The notes below the pieces were generated by a model. It was not told the DNA's origin, did not search any database, and worked only from the letters and a program-made list of their open reading frames with translations. Below are positions 1 through 11,028 of a stretch of 64,000 bases of DNA, piece by piece. This DNA comes from Helichrysum umbraculigerum (taxonomy: Eukaryota; Streptophyta; Magnoliopsida; Asterales; Asteraceae): contig CATIUR010000003.1 in the NCBI GenBank assembly GCA_949592205.1, positions 78,458,501 to 78,522,500 of the forward strand, read 5' to 3'. Every line of letters starts with the position of its first letter. Position 1 is the first letter of the stretch. The position numbers and the translations under genes were made by a program.

Positions 1-1898
1 TTCTCCGGTAAGATACCAAGTCGAATTTCACAAGTTGATAATAGTTTTTGTATGAAATACCCTTTCATAAATACCAGTTCGTATAATTGTTTAACAGTTC
101 AAGTACTCTAATCGTTTGAGTAAATAAGTATACAATCATGTAATAAAGCAGTTATGGCAATTAATAAAGCAGTTGTAAGAGTTTGACCGCAGTCACAAAT
201 AGTTTGTACAATGTATAACACAGTAGTTATATAAAAGTTTGCTCACGTAGCAAAAACGTTGACTATGTTTTCCACCCCTGTTCAAAAGCAGTTAAAACAG
301 TAAAAGTAGGGGCTGTGAACTCACCTGTTGAGTTAAGTAGTAGTGCGAGTGCTAGCAAAGCCTAAAGCCCAAGTCTAGTCCGAAATCTCCTAACGCCCTA
401 AACGTATGAGATTTAATAAATATGTGGATGTCTAAGTCGACCATCCATGTCAGTGTTCGTACAACTAAGTTATGTCCAAAGTGTTGGTTTATACGTTTGT
501 GTTTTGGAAAATATGTACGGCTCGTTGGTGAGTTTTCGTAATAATAATTCAAAGTATTATTATTATATTTATCGTATTGTATACTACCCAAAGTATATGT
601 GTTTCATGTGTGAGTTATATCATAAAGGTTTGATTCTTGAAGATGTTTAATGATTAGCGTGAAAATATCCTTAAATTTTCTGTTATTTTATCCGAAAGTA
701 TACATATATATAAGTATATATGTCCGAATGTGTCAAAATTCATCGTTTATGTTCAAAAATGCACTTTTTCAAAAAGTCAACGCGCAGTCAAAAAGTCAAC
801 TCGTAAGTGGACCCGCAAGTCAACTGGACCCGCAAGTCAACTGGACCCGCAAGTCAAGTCGACCCGCAAGTCAAGTCGACCCACAAGTCAAGTCGACTCG
901 CAAGTCAAGTCGACCCGCAAGTCCAAATCTCGACTCGCGAAATTCGTCAGATTTGGATCTCAGCTCGCGAAACTGGCTGTTCAGCGATTTTTATGCAAAT
1001 TTCAACTTTTAAAGCGTTTTAATGGTGTTTTTGGACATAAAAATTAAATATAACACTCATACATGGTATATTAAGTATTTTAAACATGAAATATCAAAGA
1101 AAAACCGAAATCTAAGAGTTGTCGGGAATTGTCGGGATCTTACAAAGTTTACGCGAGAGAAATCCGAGAAGATAGAAGTGTAGATCTCGTTGTCGTGATC
1201 GTTTTTCCCTAAATGAGTTTGATGATTTGAGGTCGTTTAGTGGTAGTTTGTGGCGTTTTTGTATGGTTTTTAGTGAGAGAATTGAGAGAGAGTTGGGGTT
1301 AGAGAGAGAGAGTGAAATGAAAGTGAAGATGGAAATGGGTGGGGGTGGGCCGGTTTTGATGTCCCAAAAAAGAGAGGGGACTTTGTCCCAAACTTTGTGG
1401 TATTTTATCCGTGTTCGTTTACCCGATCGTTAAATGTTAAGATATTTTAAATATAAATTTTTTTATTTTTTATTTTTTTTTAAATATGCATTCCATTATA
1501 TTTTTATTTGAGATATTTATAAAACTAATCTAGTTGAGTTTATAAAATCCTAAACTTTATTTTGTTTCAGTTTTTACATAATAAATGTTATTCGTTACGA
1601 AATACTTGTAAATATTATCAACATAATATTTAATAATCGTTAATGTTATTTAATAAATTTCGTTTTACTAAATAATTTTGTTCACCAACAGTCGTATATT
1701 TTTGTCGCGTTTGTTCCAGTCGTTTTGCGCGTAATTATAAAAAAATTACGAATCGTATAATACTACGTGTATTACCTAGTTGGACTTTGCTAGACTTATC
1801 TCTAAAAGTAGTCCTGAATTCACTCAAAGTTAGGGAATTAGCCTAATAATGCAAGTGATTAACGTCTATAATCGCGTTTAAATTTGTGGGGTGTTACA
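1..1898 (-). mobile_element. Partial long LTR of a chromovirus-type Ty3/gypsy element, truncated by the window edge
   Basis: Read on the minus strand this begins at 1898 with TGTAACACCCC, the same terminus as the LTRs at 17830 and 31276. In the same order it shows other LTR landmarks: a CT-rich tract (about 1280-1310), CCGACAA-type motifs (about 1115-1140) and a CAGGTGAGTTCACAGCCCC block (about 310-335) matching CAGGTGAGTCTCATAGCCCC in the complete LTRs. By offset, some hundreds of bases of LTR should lie left of position 1. No polypurine tract adjoins 1898, so this is a 5' LTR whose body lies off-window, or a solo LTR, rather than a 3' LTR. It is clearly diverged from the two complete elements and so is an older or different subfamily. 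A target duplication of GGATT (1899-1903) is predicted at the unseen end. Confidence 0.8.
812..924. repeat. 17-bp tandem repeat inside the left LTR
   Basis: Seven head-to-tail units of 17 bp start at 812, 829, 846, 863, 880, 897 and 914. Early units read CCCGCAAGTCAACTGGA and later ones CCCGCAAGTCAAGTCGA. Short ORFs over the array in several frames are a by-product of the repeat and are not treated as genes. The array sits where the complete chromovirus LTRs carry their ACGTCGC arrays. Confidence 0.9.
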
Positions 1899-2397
1899 GG
1901 ATTTATGGGAACATGCGGTTTGACCGCCGGTCAACGCCGGAGATAGCCGGTCAACGCCGGAGACCGTCGGTCAAGGCGTCTGACCGCCGACCAAATGGGT
2001 TTAGGCAGAATCAGGCCATTCGATCTGTATATGTATATTTTGCATGTTTTAATAATCTAATTTTTAATGTTCAGGTTTCAAAAAGATTAGTAGGTAGGTT
2101 TTCGGAATTTTAGTAACTAATTGTAAGTAGTTAAGTTTAAATAAGTTTTATGTAAATATGATTATTATGTGAATATTATTATTATAATATTATGTAAGGT
2201 GTATAAGTGAAATTGTTTAAATTAATGGTAGATATATTTAGTTTTTGTAAGAATTTTTATTATGCTTTAGGGGTATATGTATATTTCTAATAGGCTAATT
2301 TATGTAGGTTCATGTTAGCTATAATGTTTGTACTAATTATTTATGTAGCTTTTTAATGTATATTTAATTGTATTTCAATTACTAGAAATTCTTTTAA
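1899..2397. other. Leader-like interval upstream of the Athila-type ORF, with CGCCGG repeats
   Basis: 1919-1990 holds imperfect ~20 bp repeats built on GGTCAACGCCGGAGA and ends in ACCGCCGACC. The rest is AT-rich and lacks long ORFs. The arrangement of CGCCGG-type boxes followed by AT-rich DNA and then the ORF resembles the DNA upstream of the homologous ORF in the minus-strand Athila-type element (46551-46990). That suggests this is the matching leader or intron of an older copy. No convincing first exon was found. Confidence 0.4.
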
Positions 2398-3705
2398 ATG
2401 TTTGTAAGTTTATTGTTTCAAATGGAGTATGATATGCGTGTAGATAGGGGCGCAGCTGTTGTTGCTAACCCGATTATTCTCACTCACCCTATTCTTCAGT
2501 TTATGCACCATACTATATCGCCAGGTGACCGAGCTAGAATCCAGAATAGATTACAAGCCAACATTGATCAGGAAATCGTAGCTTCAGAGGTGTTAGATTG
2601 GGATACTATGGAAATGGTGATTAATCCCGATACTCATGAGACAGGTATTCAGTATTTACACCGACTATTATCAGTTGATTATTTGTTGGATGATGGTAGT
2701 GTTGGTTTTACTTCTCTTGCTTGGGAGAGATTATTTGGTATTCATGAGATTATCTTCAGGGAGTTGGTTGTTGAGTTCTATAGCACAGTTAGGTTTGATA
2801 TGTCATCAGAGGATATTCTGCAGCATACTTTGAGTTTTATGTTTGGTGGTGAGCCACGTCATCTGGACTTGGTTCAGTTTGCACGAGCTATTGGGTTGTA
2901 CACTGCTGAGGATGAGGATAATCTTCATTTTAGGGATTTTCTGAGAGCTGCGCGTACCAATAGGTATGATGATTTAGAGGTTACTGCAGGATGGACAGAC
3001 ATTGCTAATGGAGCATTTGGTGACCGAAGTCCGTCTGATGTGTTAGTGAGGATCCCTGCACATAAGCTTATTCATAGGATGTTATCTCATTCGATATGTG
3101 CTAGGAAGACAGGTCACGAGAAGGTGCATAGGATTGATTTGTTTTATTTGCACTCTATTAGTCAGGGTAGGAGTGTGAATATCCCTTGGAGATTGGTAGA
3201 TTGGATGACACATAGGGCCACAGGTACAAAGGCTTCGAGTGTTATTTGTGGTGGCCAGTATGTGACTAGATTAGCTAGGTGGTTCGGTCTTACACAGGAT
3301 ATGTATCAGTCGTGTACTCCTGTTCTACCGGGTATGCAGTTTATGGGAGCTCTTAAGCTCCTAGAGATTTCGATTATCATGAGACCTATGGAGGGAGACT
3401 TCTATCTTTGGACTCCACCATTACTTCCGGGTGCTAGGCGTGTGAGGAGACGACGTGATGCACAGCCACAGGTTGAGATTGCACCCGAGGAGCAGCATGC
3501 AGATATTCCACCACAGCCACAGGTTCACCAGGGTCCAGTCTATGATATGTATCACTTACAGCAAGAGATTGGTAGGATGTATGATTTTCAGCAGCAGCAG
3601 TTCCAGCAGATGCAGACATATCAGCAGCAGCAGTTTGAGCAGATGCATCGCTATGAGGAGCAGAGGTATCACGAGCAGCAGCACCATTATCATAAGATAC
3701 TCTGA
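2398..3705 (+). CDS. Athila-type retrotransposon ORF3 (env-like or 'retrotransposon ORF-1' family) protein, intact
   Basis: This is an uninterrupted 435-codon ORF. The likely authentic start may be the second Met (2422), because the first residues look like run-through of leader DNA. The core from about residue 85 to 300 matches the minus-strand ORF at 44087-45718: both have FREL, then EF.ST, then GGEPR followed by GLYT, and later ICGG with a preceding NIP. This is the signature of the plant-specific protein carried downstream of pol in Athila-group elements. No membrane segment is evident, and the C-terminus (from about residue 365) is very Q-rich with repeated QQQQF and MQ. No pol lies beside it: a chromovirus LTR abuts on the left and a Sirevirus inserted 105 bp downstream. 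Function is unknown; 'env-like' reflects position only. It is most likely an element remnant, although the absence of stops is notable. Confidence 0.65.
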   Translation: MFVSLLFQMEYDMRVDRGAAVVANPIILTHPILQFMHHTISPGDRARIQNRLQANIDQEIVASEVLDWDTMEMVINPDTHETGIQYLHRLLSVDYLLDDGSVGFTSLAWERLFGIHEIIFRELVVEFYSTVRFDMSSEDILQHTLSFMFGGEPRHLDLVQFARAIGLYTAEDEDNLHFRDFLRAARTNRYDDLEVTAGWTDIANGAFGDRSPSDVLVRIPAHKLIHRMLSHSICARKTGHEKVHRIDLFYLHSISQGRSVNIPWRLVDWMTHRATGTKASSVICGGQYVTRLARWFGLTQDMYQSCTPVLPGMQFMGALKLLEISIIMRPMEGDFYLWTPPLLPGARRVRRRRDAQPQVEIAPEEQHADIPPQPQVHQGPVYDMYHLQQEIGRMYDFQQQQFQQMQTYQQQQFEQMHRYEEQRYHEQQHHYHKIL

Positions 3706-3809
3706 TCGATTCCGAAACAACCATGATGCAGTGTATTGCAATTTATGCAATGCAGATTATATGGATTTGGTTGATATAAATTTATATGTTCCCTTCCCTG
3801 ATGGGTATG

Positions 3810-4869
3810 TGTTGAGTCACTGGTCGCTGACCATGTTGAGTTGCTGGTCACTGACCAACTCAACTTAACACTACTCGATGAAGAAATGGATTGTATCAAA
3901 GCTGCTGTTGCTGAAGATTAGTTTCGATTATCGTCATTCATTCTACTCTCAAGGAATTGATATGCAGAGGAAGATTAAAGCTCAACTTGGTGTGTCGCTG
4001 ATCAAGGACAACGAGAGATTTACATCCTCAACTCAATAAAGGCAAAAGTCACTGCCAGAATAACAGCTAGTCTCTGAAGATCAATAGTTCAAGTCATTCT
4101 ACAAGAGCATGTTAGCTCACAGTGAGTGAGGAGGATTAATGTATCTTCAGTGACTATTCAATAAAGCCTCTCAATCATCAAGTACAGAAAGTACTGTATT
4201 TATCTATACATCAGCAAGAGCGTTCCTACTTGAAGTATGTTCGAAAGATTACGTGGCAGCGAATGATTGGTTTTAAGGTAACGAGATATTCGCGGTAACA
4301 GAATTGGGACCCGCAGAATGTCGGTTCATCAGAGATCAAGCCAATCCAGCAACGACATGTGTCATTCCAAGATCCTATTTTATAGGAGATATTTTAGGAA
4401 CTCTTGTAGTATAAATAGTCCAGTGTTTTGTACTGTAGAGGCTAGTCGTTCAATCGTGTTAATCACTTGTGTGTCAGTGAGTAGTTAGTCTAAGCACGTA
4501 TTGACGATCCAGCGAGTGAACAGTCAGTGTGTTTGTCCACTGTTGTTCATCTCATTTGTAATAGTTAGCTTGTGTGTTTGATTTGGATTAGCTTGGGCTA
4601 GTCCATTCCGCAATCAACACTTGTGAATTTTATGATCAATATAATTCACCATTTAAGCTATTATTACTTTGTTACTTTGATATTGTCATATCTATTATCA
4701 TATACTCTGTTTGTACCCATTTAAGCTTGAACAATTAAAAATTATTGAATTAACTTAGTTAAAATCAGAAAAAGTTTTTAATTGTATTCAACCCCCCCCC
4801 CCCTTCTACAATTAAACTTTACATATTGCGATTCCAAATCACTAACTAATAGTGACTCCGGGATTCTCA
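3810..4869 (+). repeat. 5' LTR of the Sirevirus-type element
   Basis: It starts TGTTGAGTCACTGG and ends CTCA just before the PBS, and matches 12295-13348 with scattered substitutions. The first 60 bp contain palindromic GGTCGCTGACC and GGTCACTGACC and end in CAACTCAAC, the complement of the opening GTTGAGT. A run of 12 C at 4792-4803 is only 6 C in the 3' copy and accounts for the 6 bp length difference. Confidence 0.93.
4410..4417 (+). promoter_or_regulatory. Probable TATA box of the Sirevirus 5' LTR
   Basis: TATAAATA followed by GTCCAGTG lies about 600 bp into the LTR. It is kept at the equivalent place in the 3' LTR (12895-12902). Position and conservation fit a Pol II core promoter at the U3/R boundary; the transcription start itself cannot be seen. 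Confidence 0.6.
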
Positions 4870-4871
4870 AT

Positions 4872-4883
4872 TGGTATGAGAGC
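4872..4883 (+). other. Primer binding site, initiator Met tRNA type
   Basis: TGGTATGAGAGC lies two bases after the LTR. It differs at one position from the usual TGGTATCAGAGC seen intact in both chromovirus elements of this window (20380 and 33724). Confidence 0.8.
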
Positions 4884-4908
4884 AGAGTTGGTTTAAATTC
4901 AATTAACC

Positions 4909-5442
4909 ATGTCTGCAATGGAATCAGTAAAGTACAGTTGTGTAGAATCTGAGTATCAGAAGGGAAATGGTTCTACAACCAAACCTCCAGCTTTTGATCC
5001 TTCTAGGATTCAAACTTGGATGTCCCGAATGATGACGTTTTTAGACCTAGTTGATGACCGTCTCTGTGATACAATAACCAATGGTCCTCACATTCCAACC
5101 ACAATTATTCCTGCTGTCATTGCTACAGCTACTACTCCTGCTATACCAGAAATGGTTGTGCCCAAAAGAGAGGAACAATGGTCGGATGAGGATAGACGAT
5201 TGGTTAGACTTGATAAACAAGCTAAAATCTACATAGGCATGGCACTTCCTGATGAAGTGTTCGAATCTATCAGGCTTTGTAGAACTGCTAAAGACATGTG
5301 GGACACCCTTAGGAATATATATATATTGGAACTCCTGATATTATTCGCTGCAGGGAAGTTAATCTCACTAGCCAGTATGAGCTGTTCGCAATGGAACCAA
5401 ATGAATCTCTATCTTCTACTTACACCAGATACCAGTCACTGA
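4909..5442 (+). pseudogene. Sirevirus gag, N-terminal part, frameshifted
   Basis: The ATG at 4909 is the first after the PBS. The 177-codon frame opens with the copia Gag pattern: PPAFDPSRIQTWMSRM near residue 25, then DKQAKIYIGMALPDEVFESI and KDMWDTLRNIY. Near the AT dinucleotide run at about 5314-5327 the Gag reading moves to another frame (5478 onward in the frame of 5841), so the last ~40 codons here are out of frame. Slippage in the (AT)n tract is the obvious cause. The product would be structural capsid protein; this copy is broken. Confidence 0.8.
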
Positions 5443-6719
5443 TGAACAAAATGGAGAAGGCTGGTATAGGTAAAGAATAGAGATTTGTTGTTGAAAAGTT
5501 TCTGGAGTTGCTGCCAAGGAAAATCTGGGGAACCATTGCCACATGCACCAGACAGAGGAATGATTATTCAATTCTTAATCTAACTCAGGTCTATGGTATT
5601 TTGCTCAACTAGGAGCAGTCTGAAAAGCAAGCTGATCAGAGTGAACATATTCGTGCTACTCTTGGAAGTCAGAAGATATCCAATGCTCTTGTAGCTGAGC
5701 TTGATGAAATTGATCAGAGACAGAAGTCAAAGGTCTCCAAGCTAAGCTCAAAGTCTTTACTAGCTGATGGAGAAAGTGGTCAAGTTGATGAACAGCTAGA
5801 GTATGAGTATGATGAGGGTCTGGAGAAACTGGAAAAAGACATGGCCATGATGGTTGCTAATTTCAGAAGGAACACCAGATCAAAAAGATTCGCTGGTGCT
5901 CCATCATCTGATAATTTTCAATCAAAAGGTGAATGTTACAAGTGTGGCAAACCTGGTCATTTTGCAGCTGATTGTAGATCGAAGTCAGTGAATCCCATCC
6001 CTGAACAGAAGTCAAGCTTCAAGAATGATAAGTACTATAAATACAAGGCAAAGTACAAGAAGCTGAAGGCACTATCCAAATCTGGAAAGAAGAAAGGAAA
6101 AAGCTTCGTCGCTGAAGAAGGTTCACTCAGCGACTCTGATTCTTCATCATCATCCGATGAAGAAGCAATGATGTGTCTAGATAAGGATTACTGTCTCATG
6201 GCTGACGATGCTGAATTTCATATAGACATCAAAGAAGTTGCTCATCAATGTTCAGCGTCTGGATGGGATCCTGAAACTATTTACAAAGGTATTCTTAGAG
6301 AGACTATCTGGTATCTGGACAGCGGATGCTCCAGACACATGACAGGATGTAAGTCTCTACTCAGCGACTACCAGGATGAAAAAGGACCTGATGTAGTATT
6401 TGGTGATAATAAGGTCGGAAAGACAAAAGGGTATGGTGTCTTGACAAATGGAAATGTGATGTTTAAGCGAGTGGCATATGTGGAGGGCCTGAAGCACAAT
6501 TTATTAAGCATCAGTCAGTTTTGTGACTCCAAGAACAAGGTACTATTTGATCATGAAGCAGGAGTTGTTTACAACAAGAAGGGAAGTGCTGTACTTGCTG
6601 CTAATCGAAAAGGGAATACTTATGTGGTCAACATGGATCAGCACAGTCAGAAACATGTTTTTACTCCAGGACCGTTTCAGAAGAAAAATGGTTGTGGCAT
6701 AAGCGACTTTCTCATCTGA
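5443..6719 (+). pseudogene. Sirevirus gag C-terminus and aspartic protease, with stops and a frameshift
   Basis: The open part runs from 5841. The same frame reads back through Gag sequence to about 5330 but is cut by TAG at 5478-5480 and TAG at 5610-5612. A CCHC zinc knuckle CYKCGKPGHFAADC is encoded near 5934-5977. It is followed by a Lys-rich stretch and a Ser/Asp-rich tract (SDSDSSSSSDEE, about 6131-6166). The protease catalytic motif, LDSGCSRHMTG, is at about 6316-6348 (DSG in place of the DTG used by gypsy elements). The frame closes at 6717-6719 because a single-base shift somewhere in about 6662-6688 separates it from the integrase frame. Gag packages RNA and the protease matures the polyprotein; here the chain cannot be made as one product. 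Confidence 0.85.
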
Positions 6720-9532
6720 ATATCAAAGCAATCAGTAAATTGAGCAAGAATGGTTTAGTCACTGGACTACCAAAATTATCTTATGATAAAGATAAGCTTT
6801 GTTCAGCATGTGAAAAGGGAAAGCATCACAGCTCTTCTTTCAAAAGTAAGCAGACTTCATCAGTGACTGAATGTTTCCACTTGCTCCATATGGATCTATT
6901 TGGTCCAGTGAGTACTCCAAGTCTTGGTGGAAAAAGGTACTGTTTGGTGATAGTGGATGAATACTCCAGATACACTTGGGTATTTTTTCTCAAAGCTAAA
7001 AGTGAAGCTGCCAGCGAGATCATATCCTTTGTCAAGAAAATGGAGAATCTAAATGATGTCACAGTAAAACATCTGAGAAGTGATAATGGCACTGAATTTA
7101 GAAATATTGACCTGGAAAGTTTCTGGGATTCAAAAGGTATTTCTCAAAATTTTTCAGCACCTAGAACACCCCAACAAAATGGGGTGGGAGAAAGGAGAAA
7201 TAGAACCTTGATTGAATCTGCCAGGTCAATGCTCATTGATGCTGGTCTTAAGACCTATTTCTGGGCTGAAGCAGTAAGTATTGCCTGTTACACTCAGAAT
7301 AGGTCACTGATTGTCAAAAGACACAGTAAGACAGGATATGAGCTGTTAAGGGGGAGAAAACCTGACATAAGTTTTCTCCATGTTTTTGGTAGTACCTGCT
7401 ACATTTTAAACAAAAGAGATCACTTAGGAAAGTTCGATCCTAAAGCTGATGAAGGAATATTTATTGGTTACTCAATCATCTCTAAAGCTTTCAGAGTTTA
7501 TAATAAACGAAGGGAATGTATTGAGGAATCAATAGATGTTACTTTTGATGAATCATACGATGAGTCACTCATTGATCCAAAAGAATATGAAAGTCTCATT
7601 TTTAACAAAACGAATAGTGACTCATCAATTAAAGAGAAACCAGCTGATAAGAAGTTTGAAAATTTCTCTTCAGATTCTGATAGGGAAGATAATGTGCCTG
7701 AAATTAATTCTAGCTCTACTTCAGCTAAGAATAATTCAGGAACATCATCTTTACCTACTGATGGTCCATCATCATCTACATGTTCAAACCAAAGTCCACA
7801 AGATAATGACTCAAATAACAACATGCATGTTTCTAATGCTGATCTTCCTGTTCAAACCCAAGTCACTGCTGAACCTCAGCGAGTTACTAAATGGACAAAA
7901 CATATCGATAATCAATTGATTATTGGCAATCCACAATCCAGGGTTCAGACAAGATCAGCGACTGCTAATTTTTATCTGTTTGTTAGCTTTGTATCTCTGA
8001 TGGAACCAAAGAAGGTTGATGAAGCACTCACTGATCATCACTGGATAACTGCCATGCAAGAAGAGCTATCACAGTTTGAAAGAAACAAAGTTTGGAAGCT
8101 AGTGCCTCAGCCCACTGGAAAATCAGTGATTGGAACAAGATGGGTATTCATAAATAAAATGGATGTTGATGGAATAGTCATCAGGAACAAGGCTAGACTG
8201 GTTGCACAAGGTTACTGTCAGCAGGAGGGCATTGACTATGACGAAACTTTTGCACCAGTAGCCAGACTTGAAGCAATCAGGTTGTTTCTGGCCTATGCAG
8301 GTCACAAGAAGTTCAAAGTGTATCAAATGGATGTGAAAAGTGCCTTTCTGAATGACAAGCTACAGGAAGAAGTATATGTTAAGCAACCACCTGGATTCAT
8401 TGATCCCAAACATCCCGGTTATGTTTATAAACTTGATAAAGCATTATATGGACTAAAACAGGCTCCTAGAGCCTGGTATGACACTCTCTCTGTCTATCTG
8501 ATAAAATGTGGCTATGTCAGAGGAAAAATTGACAGCACATTATTTATCAAAAGAGATAAGAGAGATGTCATACTAGTTCAAATTTATGTGGATGATATTA
8601 TTTTTGGGTCTACTAACAGTAACATGTGCAAGGAATTTACTGATCTCATGACTAAAAGCTATGAGATGAGTATGATGGGTGAATTAACATTTTTCCTTGG
8701 TCTGCAAATAAAACAAACCAAAACTGGAATTTTTATAAATCAAGGAAAATATGTTAAAGATTTGTTAAAGAAAATTGAATTTACAAACTGCTCATCCCTT
8801 GCTAATCCCATGTCACCAGCTATAAAGTTACATTCTGACTCTGATAGTAAAACTGTAAACATCACTGCTTACAGAGGAATGATTGGGTCACTGCTGTATC
8901 TAACTGCTAGTAGACCAGACATTATGTTTGCTACATGTCTTTGTGCTAGGTATCAAGCTGATCCTAAAGAATCACATTTGCTCGCTGTCAAAAGGATATT
9001 CAGATATCTGAAGGGTACACCAAATCTTGGTCTCTGGTACCCATCTGGTTCAGACTTCTCCCTGAAAGGATATTCTAATTCTGATCATGCTGGATGCAAA
9101 TTGGATAGAAAAAGTACATCTGGTAGCTGTCAATTTCTTGGAGAAAAGCTAGTAAGCTGGTCCAGCAAGAAACAAAACTCAGTCTCAACTTCAACTGCTG
9201 AAGCTGAATATGTTGCTGCCAATGCCTGCACTGCTCAAATTCTCTGGATAAAAAAACAGCTTGCTGACTATGGATTTGACTTCAGTGAGATACCGATCTA
9301 CTGTGACAGTCAAAGGGCTATAGCCATTGCCAACAATCCAGTGATGCATTCAAGAACAAAGCACATTGATGTTAGATATCATTTCATCAAGGACCATGTG
9401 ATTAAAGGTGACATTGAATTGCATTTTATCCCAACTGATTACCAACTCGCTGATTTGTTTACAAAACCTTTAGATGAGAAAAGATTTAACTTTCTTATCA
9501 GCGAGCTTGGCATGTTAAACTTGAATGACTAG
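6692..9532 (+). CDS. Sirevirus pol: integrase, reverse transcriptase, RNase H
   Basis: This is a 946-codon open frame, entered by a frameshift rather than its own ATG (the first codon taken is TTG). The order is integrase zinc finger (WHKRLSHLN, then CSACEKGKH, residues 2-50), the integrase catalytic core (MDLFGP at about 67, RSDNGTEF at about 130, [11 protein letters not shown] at about 160), a Ser/Asn-rich linker (about 290-390), reverse transcriptase (MDVKSAFLN at about 545, [10 protein letters not shown] at about 630), and RNase H ([11 protein letters not shown] at about 830, [10 protein letters not shown] at about 890), ending at LADLFTKPL. All key motifs of a Ty1/copia Pol are present and no stop interrupts it. 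Upstream breaks in gag and protease still disable the element. RT motifs are of the kind seen across plant copia elements, so lineage rests on the overall structure. Confidence 0.93.
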   Translation: MWHKRLSHLNIKAISKLSKNGLVTGLPKLSYDKDKLCSACEKGKHHSSSFKSKQTSSVTECFHLLHMDLFGPVSTPSLGGKRYCLVIVDEYSRYTWVFFLKAKSEAASEIISFVKKMENLNDVTVKHLRSDNGTEFRNIDLESFWDSKGISQNFSAPRTPQQNGVGERRNRTLIESARSMLIDAGLKTYFWAEAVSIACYTQNRSLIVKRHSKTGYELLRGRKPDISFLHVFGSTCYILNKRDHLGKFDPKADEGIFIGYSIISKAFRVYNKRRECIEESIDVTFDESYDESLIDPKEYESLIFNKTNSDSSIKEKPADKKFENFSSDSDREDNVPEINSSSTSAKNNSGTSSLPTDGPSSSTCSNQSPQDNDSNNNMHVSNADLPVQTQVTAEPQRVTKWTKHIDNQLIIGNPQSRVQTRSATANFYLFVSFVSLMEPKKVDEALTDHHWITAMQEELSQFERNKVWKLVPQPTGKSVIGTRWVFINKMDVDGIVIRNKARLVAQGYCQQEGIDYDETFAPVARLEAIRLFLAYAGHKKFKVYQMDVKSAFLNDKLQEEVYVKQPPGFIDPKHPGYVYKLDKALYGLKQAPRAWYDTLSVYLIKCGYVRGKIDSTLFIKRDKRDVILVQIYVDDIIFGSTNSNMCKEFTDLMTKSYEMSMMGELTFFLGLQIKQTKTGIFINQGKYVKDLLKKIEFTNCSSLANPMSPAIKLHSDSDSKTVNITAYRGMIGSLLYLTASRPDIMFATCLCARYQADPKESHLLAVKRIFRYLKGTPNLGLWYPSGSDFSLKGYSNSDHAGCKLDRKSTSGSCQFLGEKLVSWSSKKQNSVSTSTAEAEYVAANACTAQILWIKKQLADYGFDFSEIPIYCDSQRAIAIANNPVMHSRTKHIDVRYHFIKDHVIKGDIELHFIPTDYQLADLFTKPLDEKRFNFLISELGMLNLND

Positions 9533-11028
9533 CTCAGCTATCAAGCTCAGTTAGTTATTTTTGTTTAAAGCTTTAACTTTTCTTTTAAATAAATTGATTA
9601 TATGCAGAATAAAGTTAGTTGAGCACTATCTCTGATTAATTAATTCTAACTGATTGAATCAGCAAGCATAATGATCAGGTTAATATGTTCAATTAATTTT
9701 ACAATGTGCATAATCTCATGAGTATTTTTTATGTCTCTATATAATCTACATATCATTGCTCTATATTTTTCCTTAGCTGATTTAGTTAGTATTCTAAGTT
9801 GTAACTAGATCAGTGAAAGTTAATATAGTAAAGTGTTACATAGTTCATATCAGACATAATCTGTACTCATTTTTTTAATAAAAAAATAAAAATATAAGTA
9901 TTCAAGAAAGATATTTCATAACTTATATCTGTGCAGTGACTACATCTCTATGATTTATTCAGTATTCTAAGTTGTGTCTAAATCAGCGAGACAACATCTC
10001 AGTCAGATAGAAGTTTAATCTTATTCTTCTTGAATACTCATGTTTACTTTTTCTGATGATAATCAATTTACTTGATTATATGAATCAGGGACTCCTTGGT
10101 GGTATTGTTAATGGTGATTTATTAACATTAATCATATCGGTGTGTCACAAAAGTCGCACAATCTGACACTCTCTTTCTTACGTCAGTGTACTTTTTCGGC
10201 GCACCCCTCCAATCACCATTAATACCACCAGGTTCCATAATCATCACTCCTATACCACTAACTACCATCAATTATCACCTCTATACCACCTCTACTTACC
10301 ACCATCGTCGACCACGATGATCCATTCTCAACCACATAATTCACACATAGTCCACTATAAAACAACACTTTACCTCACCTCATTTCACGCCTACTTGATG
10401 ATCATACATTCAAACACTCTGTTCTGAAAGTAAAAATCTATTTTTAAACCATCATTGTTACTAGCAAGATAAAAATCAGGTTTTCCATACATCATTTCTA
10501 CAAAAGTTTAAAGCTCTTCCAGCCTTTGCAGAAACCAAAGATCTTGTTAATACAATTTTCAAATCAAATCATCAAAGAAACCTGTCATGCTCAAAAACAG
10601 GGTTTGTGAAGATATTAAATTCTTTGTCAATCTTTTTCTTCTCCCTGTCTGTTTTACTGATTTTCTTCAAACAATGAGCAGAAAATCAAAAAAGCTGATC
10701 AGTTAGTCGCTAATCAATTATCTCATGATAGATTAAGGAAGTGCGATCTCTGGAAAACTGATCACTAAAAAGTAATTTTCATAAACAACAAAGGGATACT
10801 TGCTCCCTAGCCTGCAACTGCTGTACATCCGACCACTCCTACACTTCCACAGACCACATCACTGAACACACCCCCAGTGACCACAGTTGGTCAACCACCA
10901 AAGAAAAATCCAGAACCATCAAAAGAAAATCCAAATTAGGGTCCCTGACATTAATGGATCAAGGACATAGCAAATGAAAGACGTCTAAGGACGCCAAGGG
11001 TGAAACAGGGCCTGAACATTCAGTCACT
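9533..11028 (+). other. Sirevirus post-pol spacer without a clear gene
   Basis: About 1.5 kb of AT-rich DNA follows pol with no ORF worth calling. It holds near-repeats of an AGTATTCTAAGTTGT motif (about 9790 and 9960) and an inverted repeat pair at 10098-10119 and 10211-10229 (GGTGGTATT..TAATGGTGATT against AATCACCATTAATACCACC). Some Sireviruses carry an env-like gene here; if this copy had one, its N-terminal part is lost. Confidence 0.6.

Noticed and set aside
1227..1433. 68-codon ORF in the left LTR
   Set aside because: It runs through the complement of the LTR's CT-rich tract (GAGAGAG) and is antisense to the LTR; no coding support.
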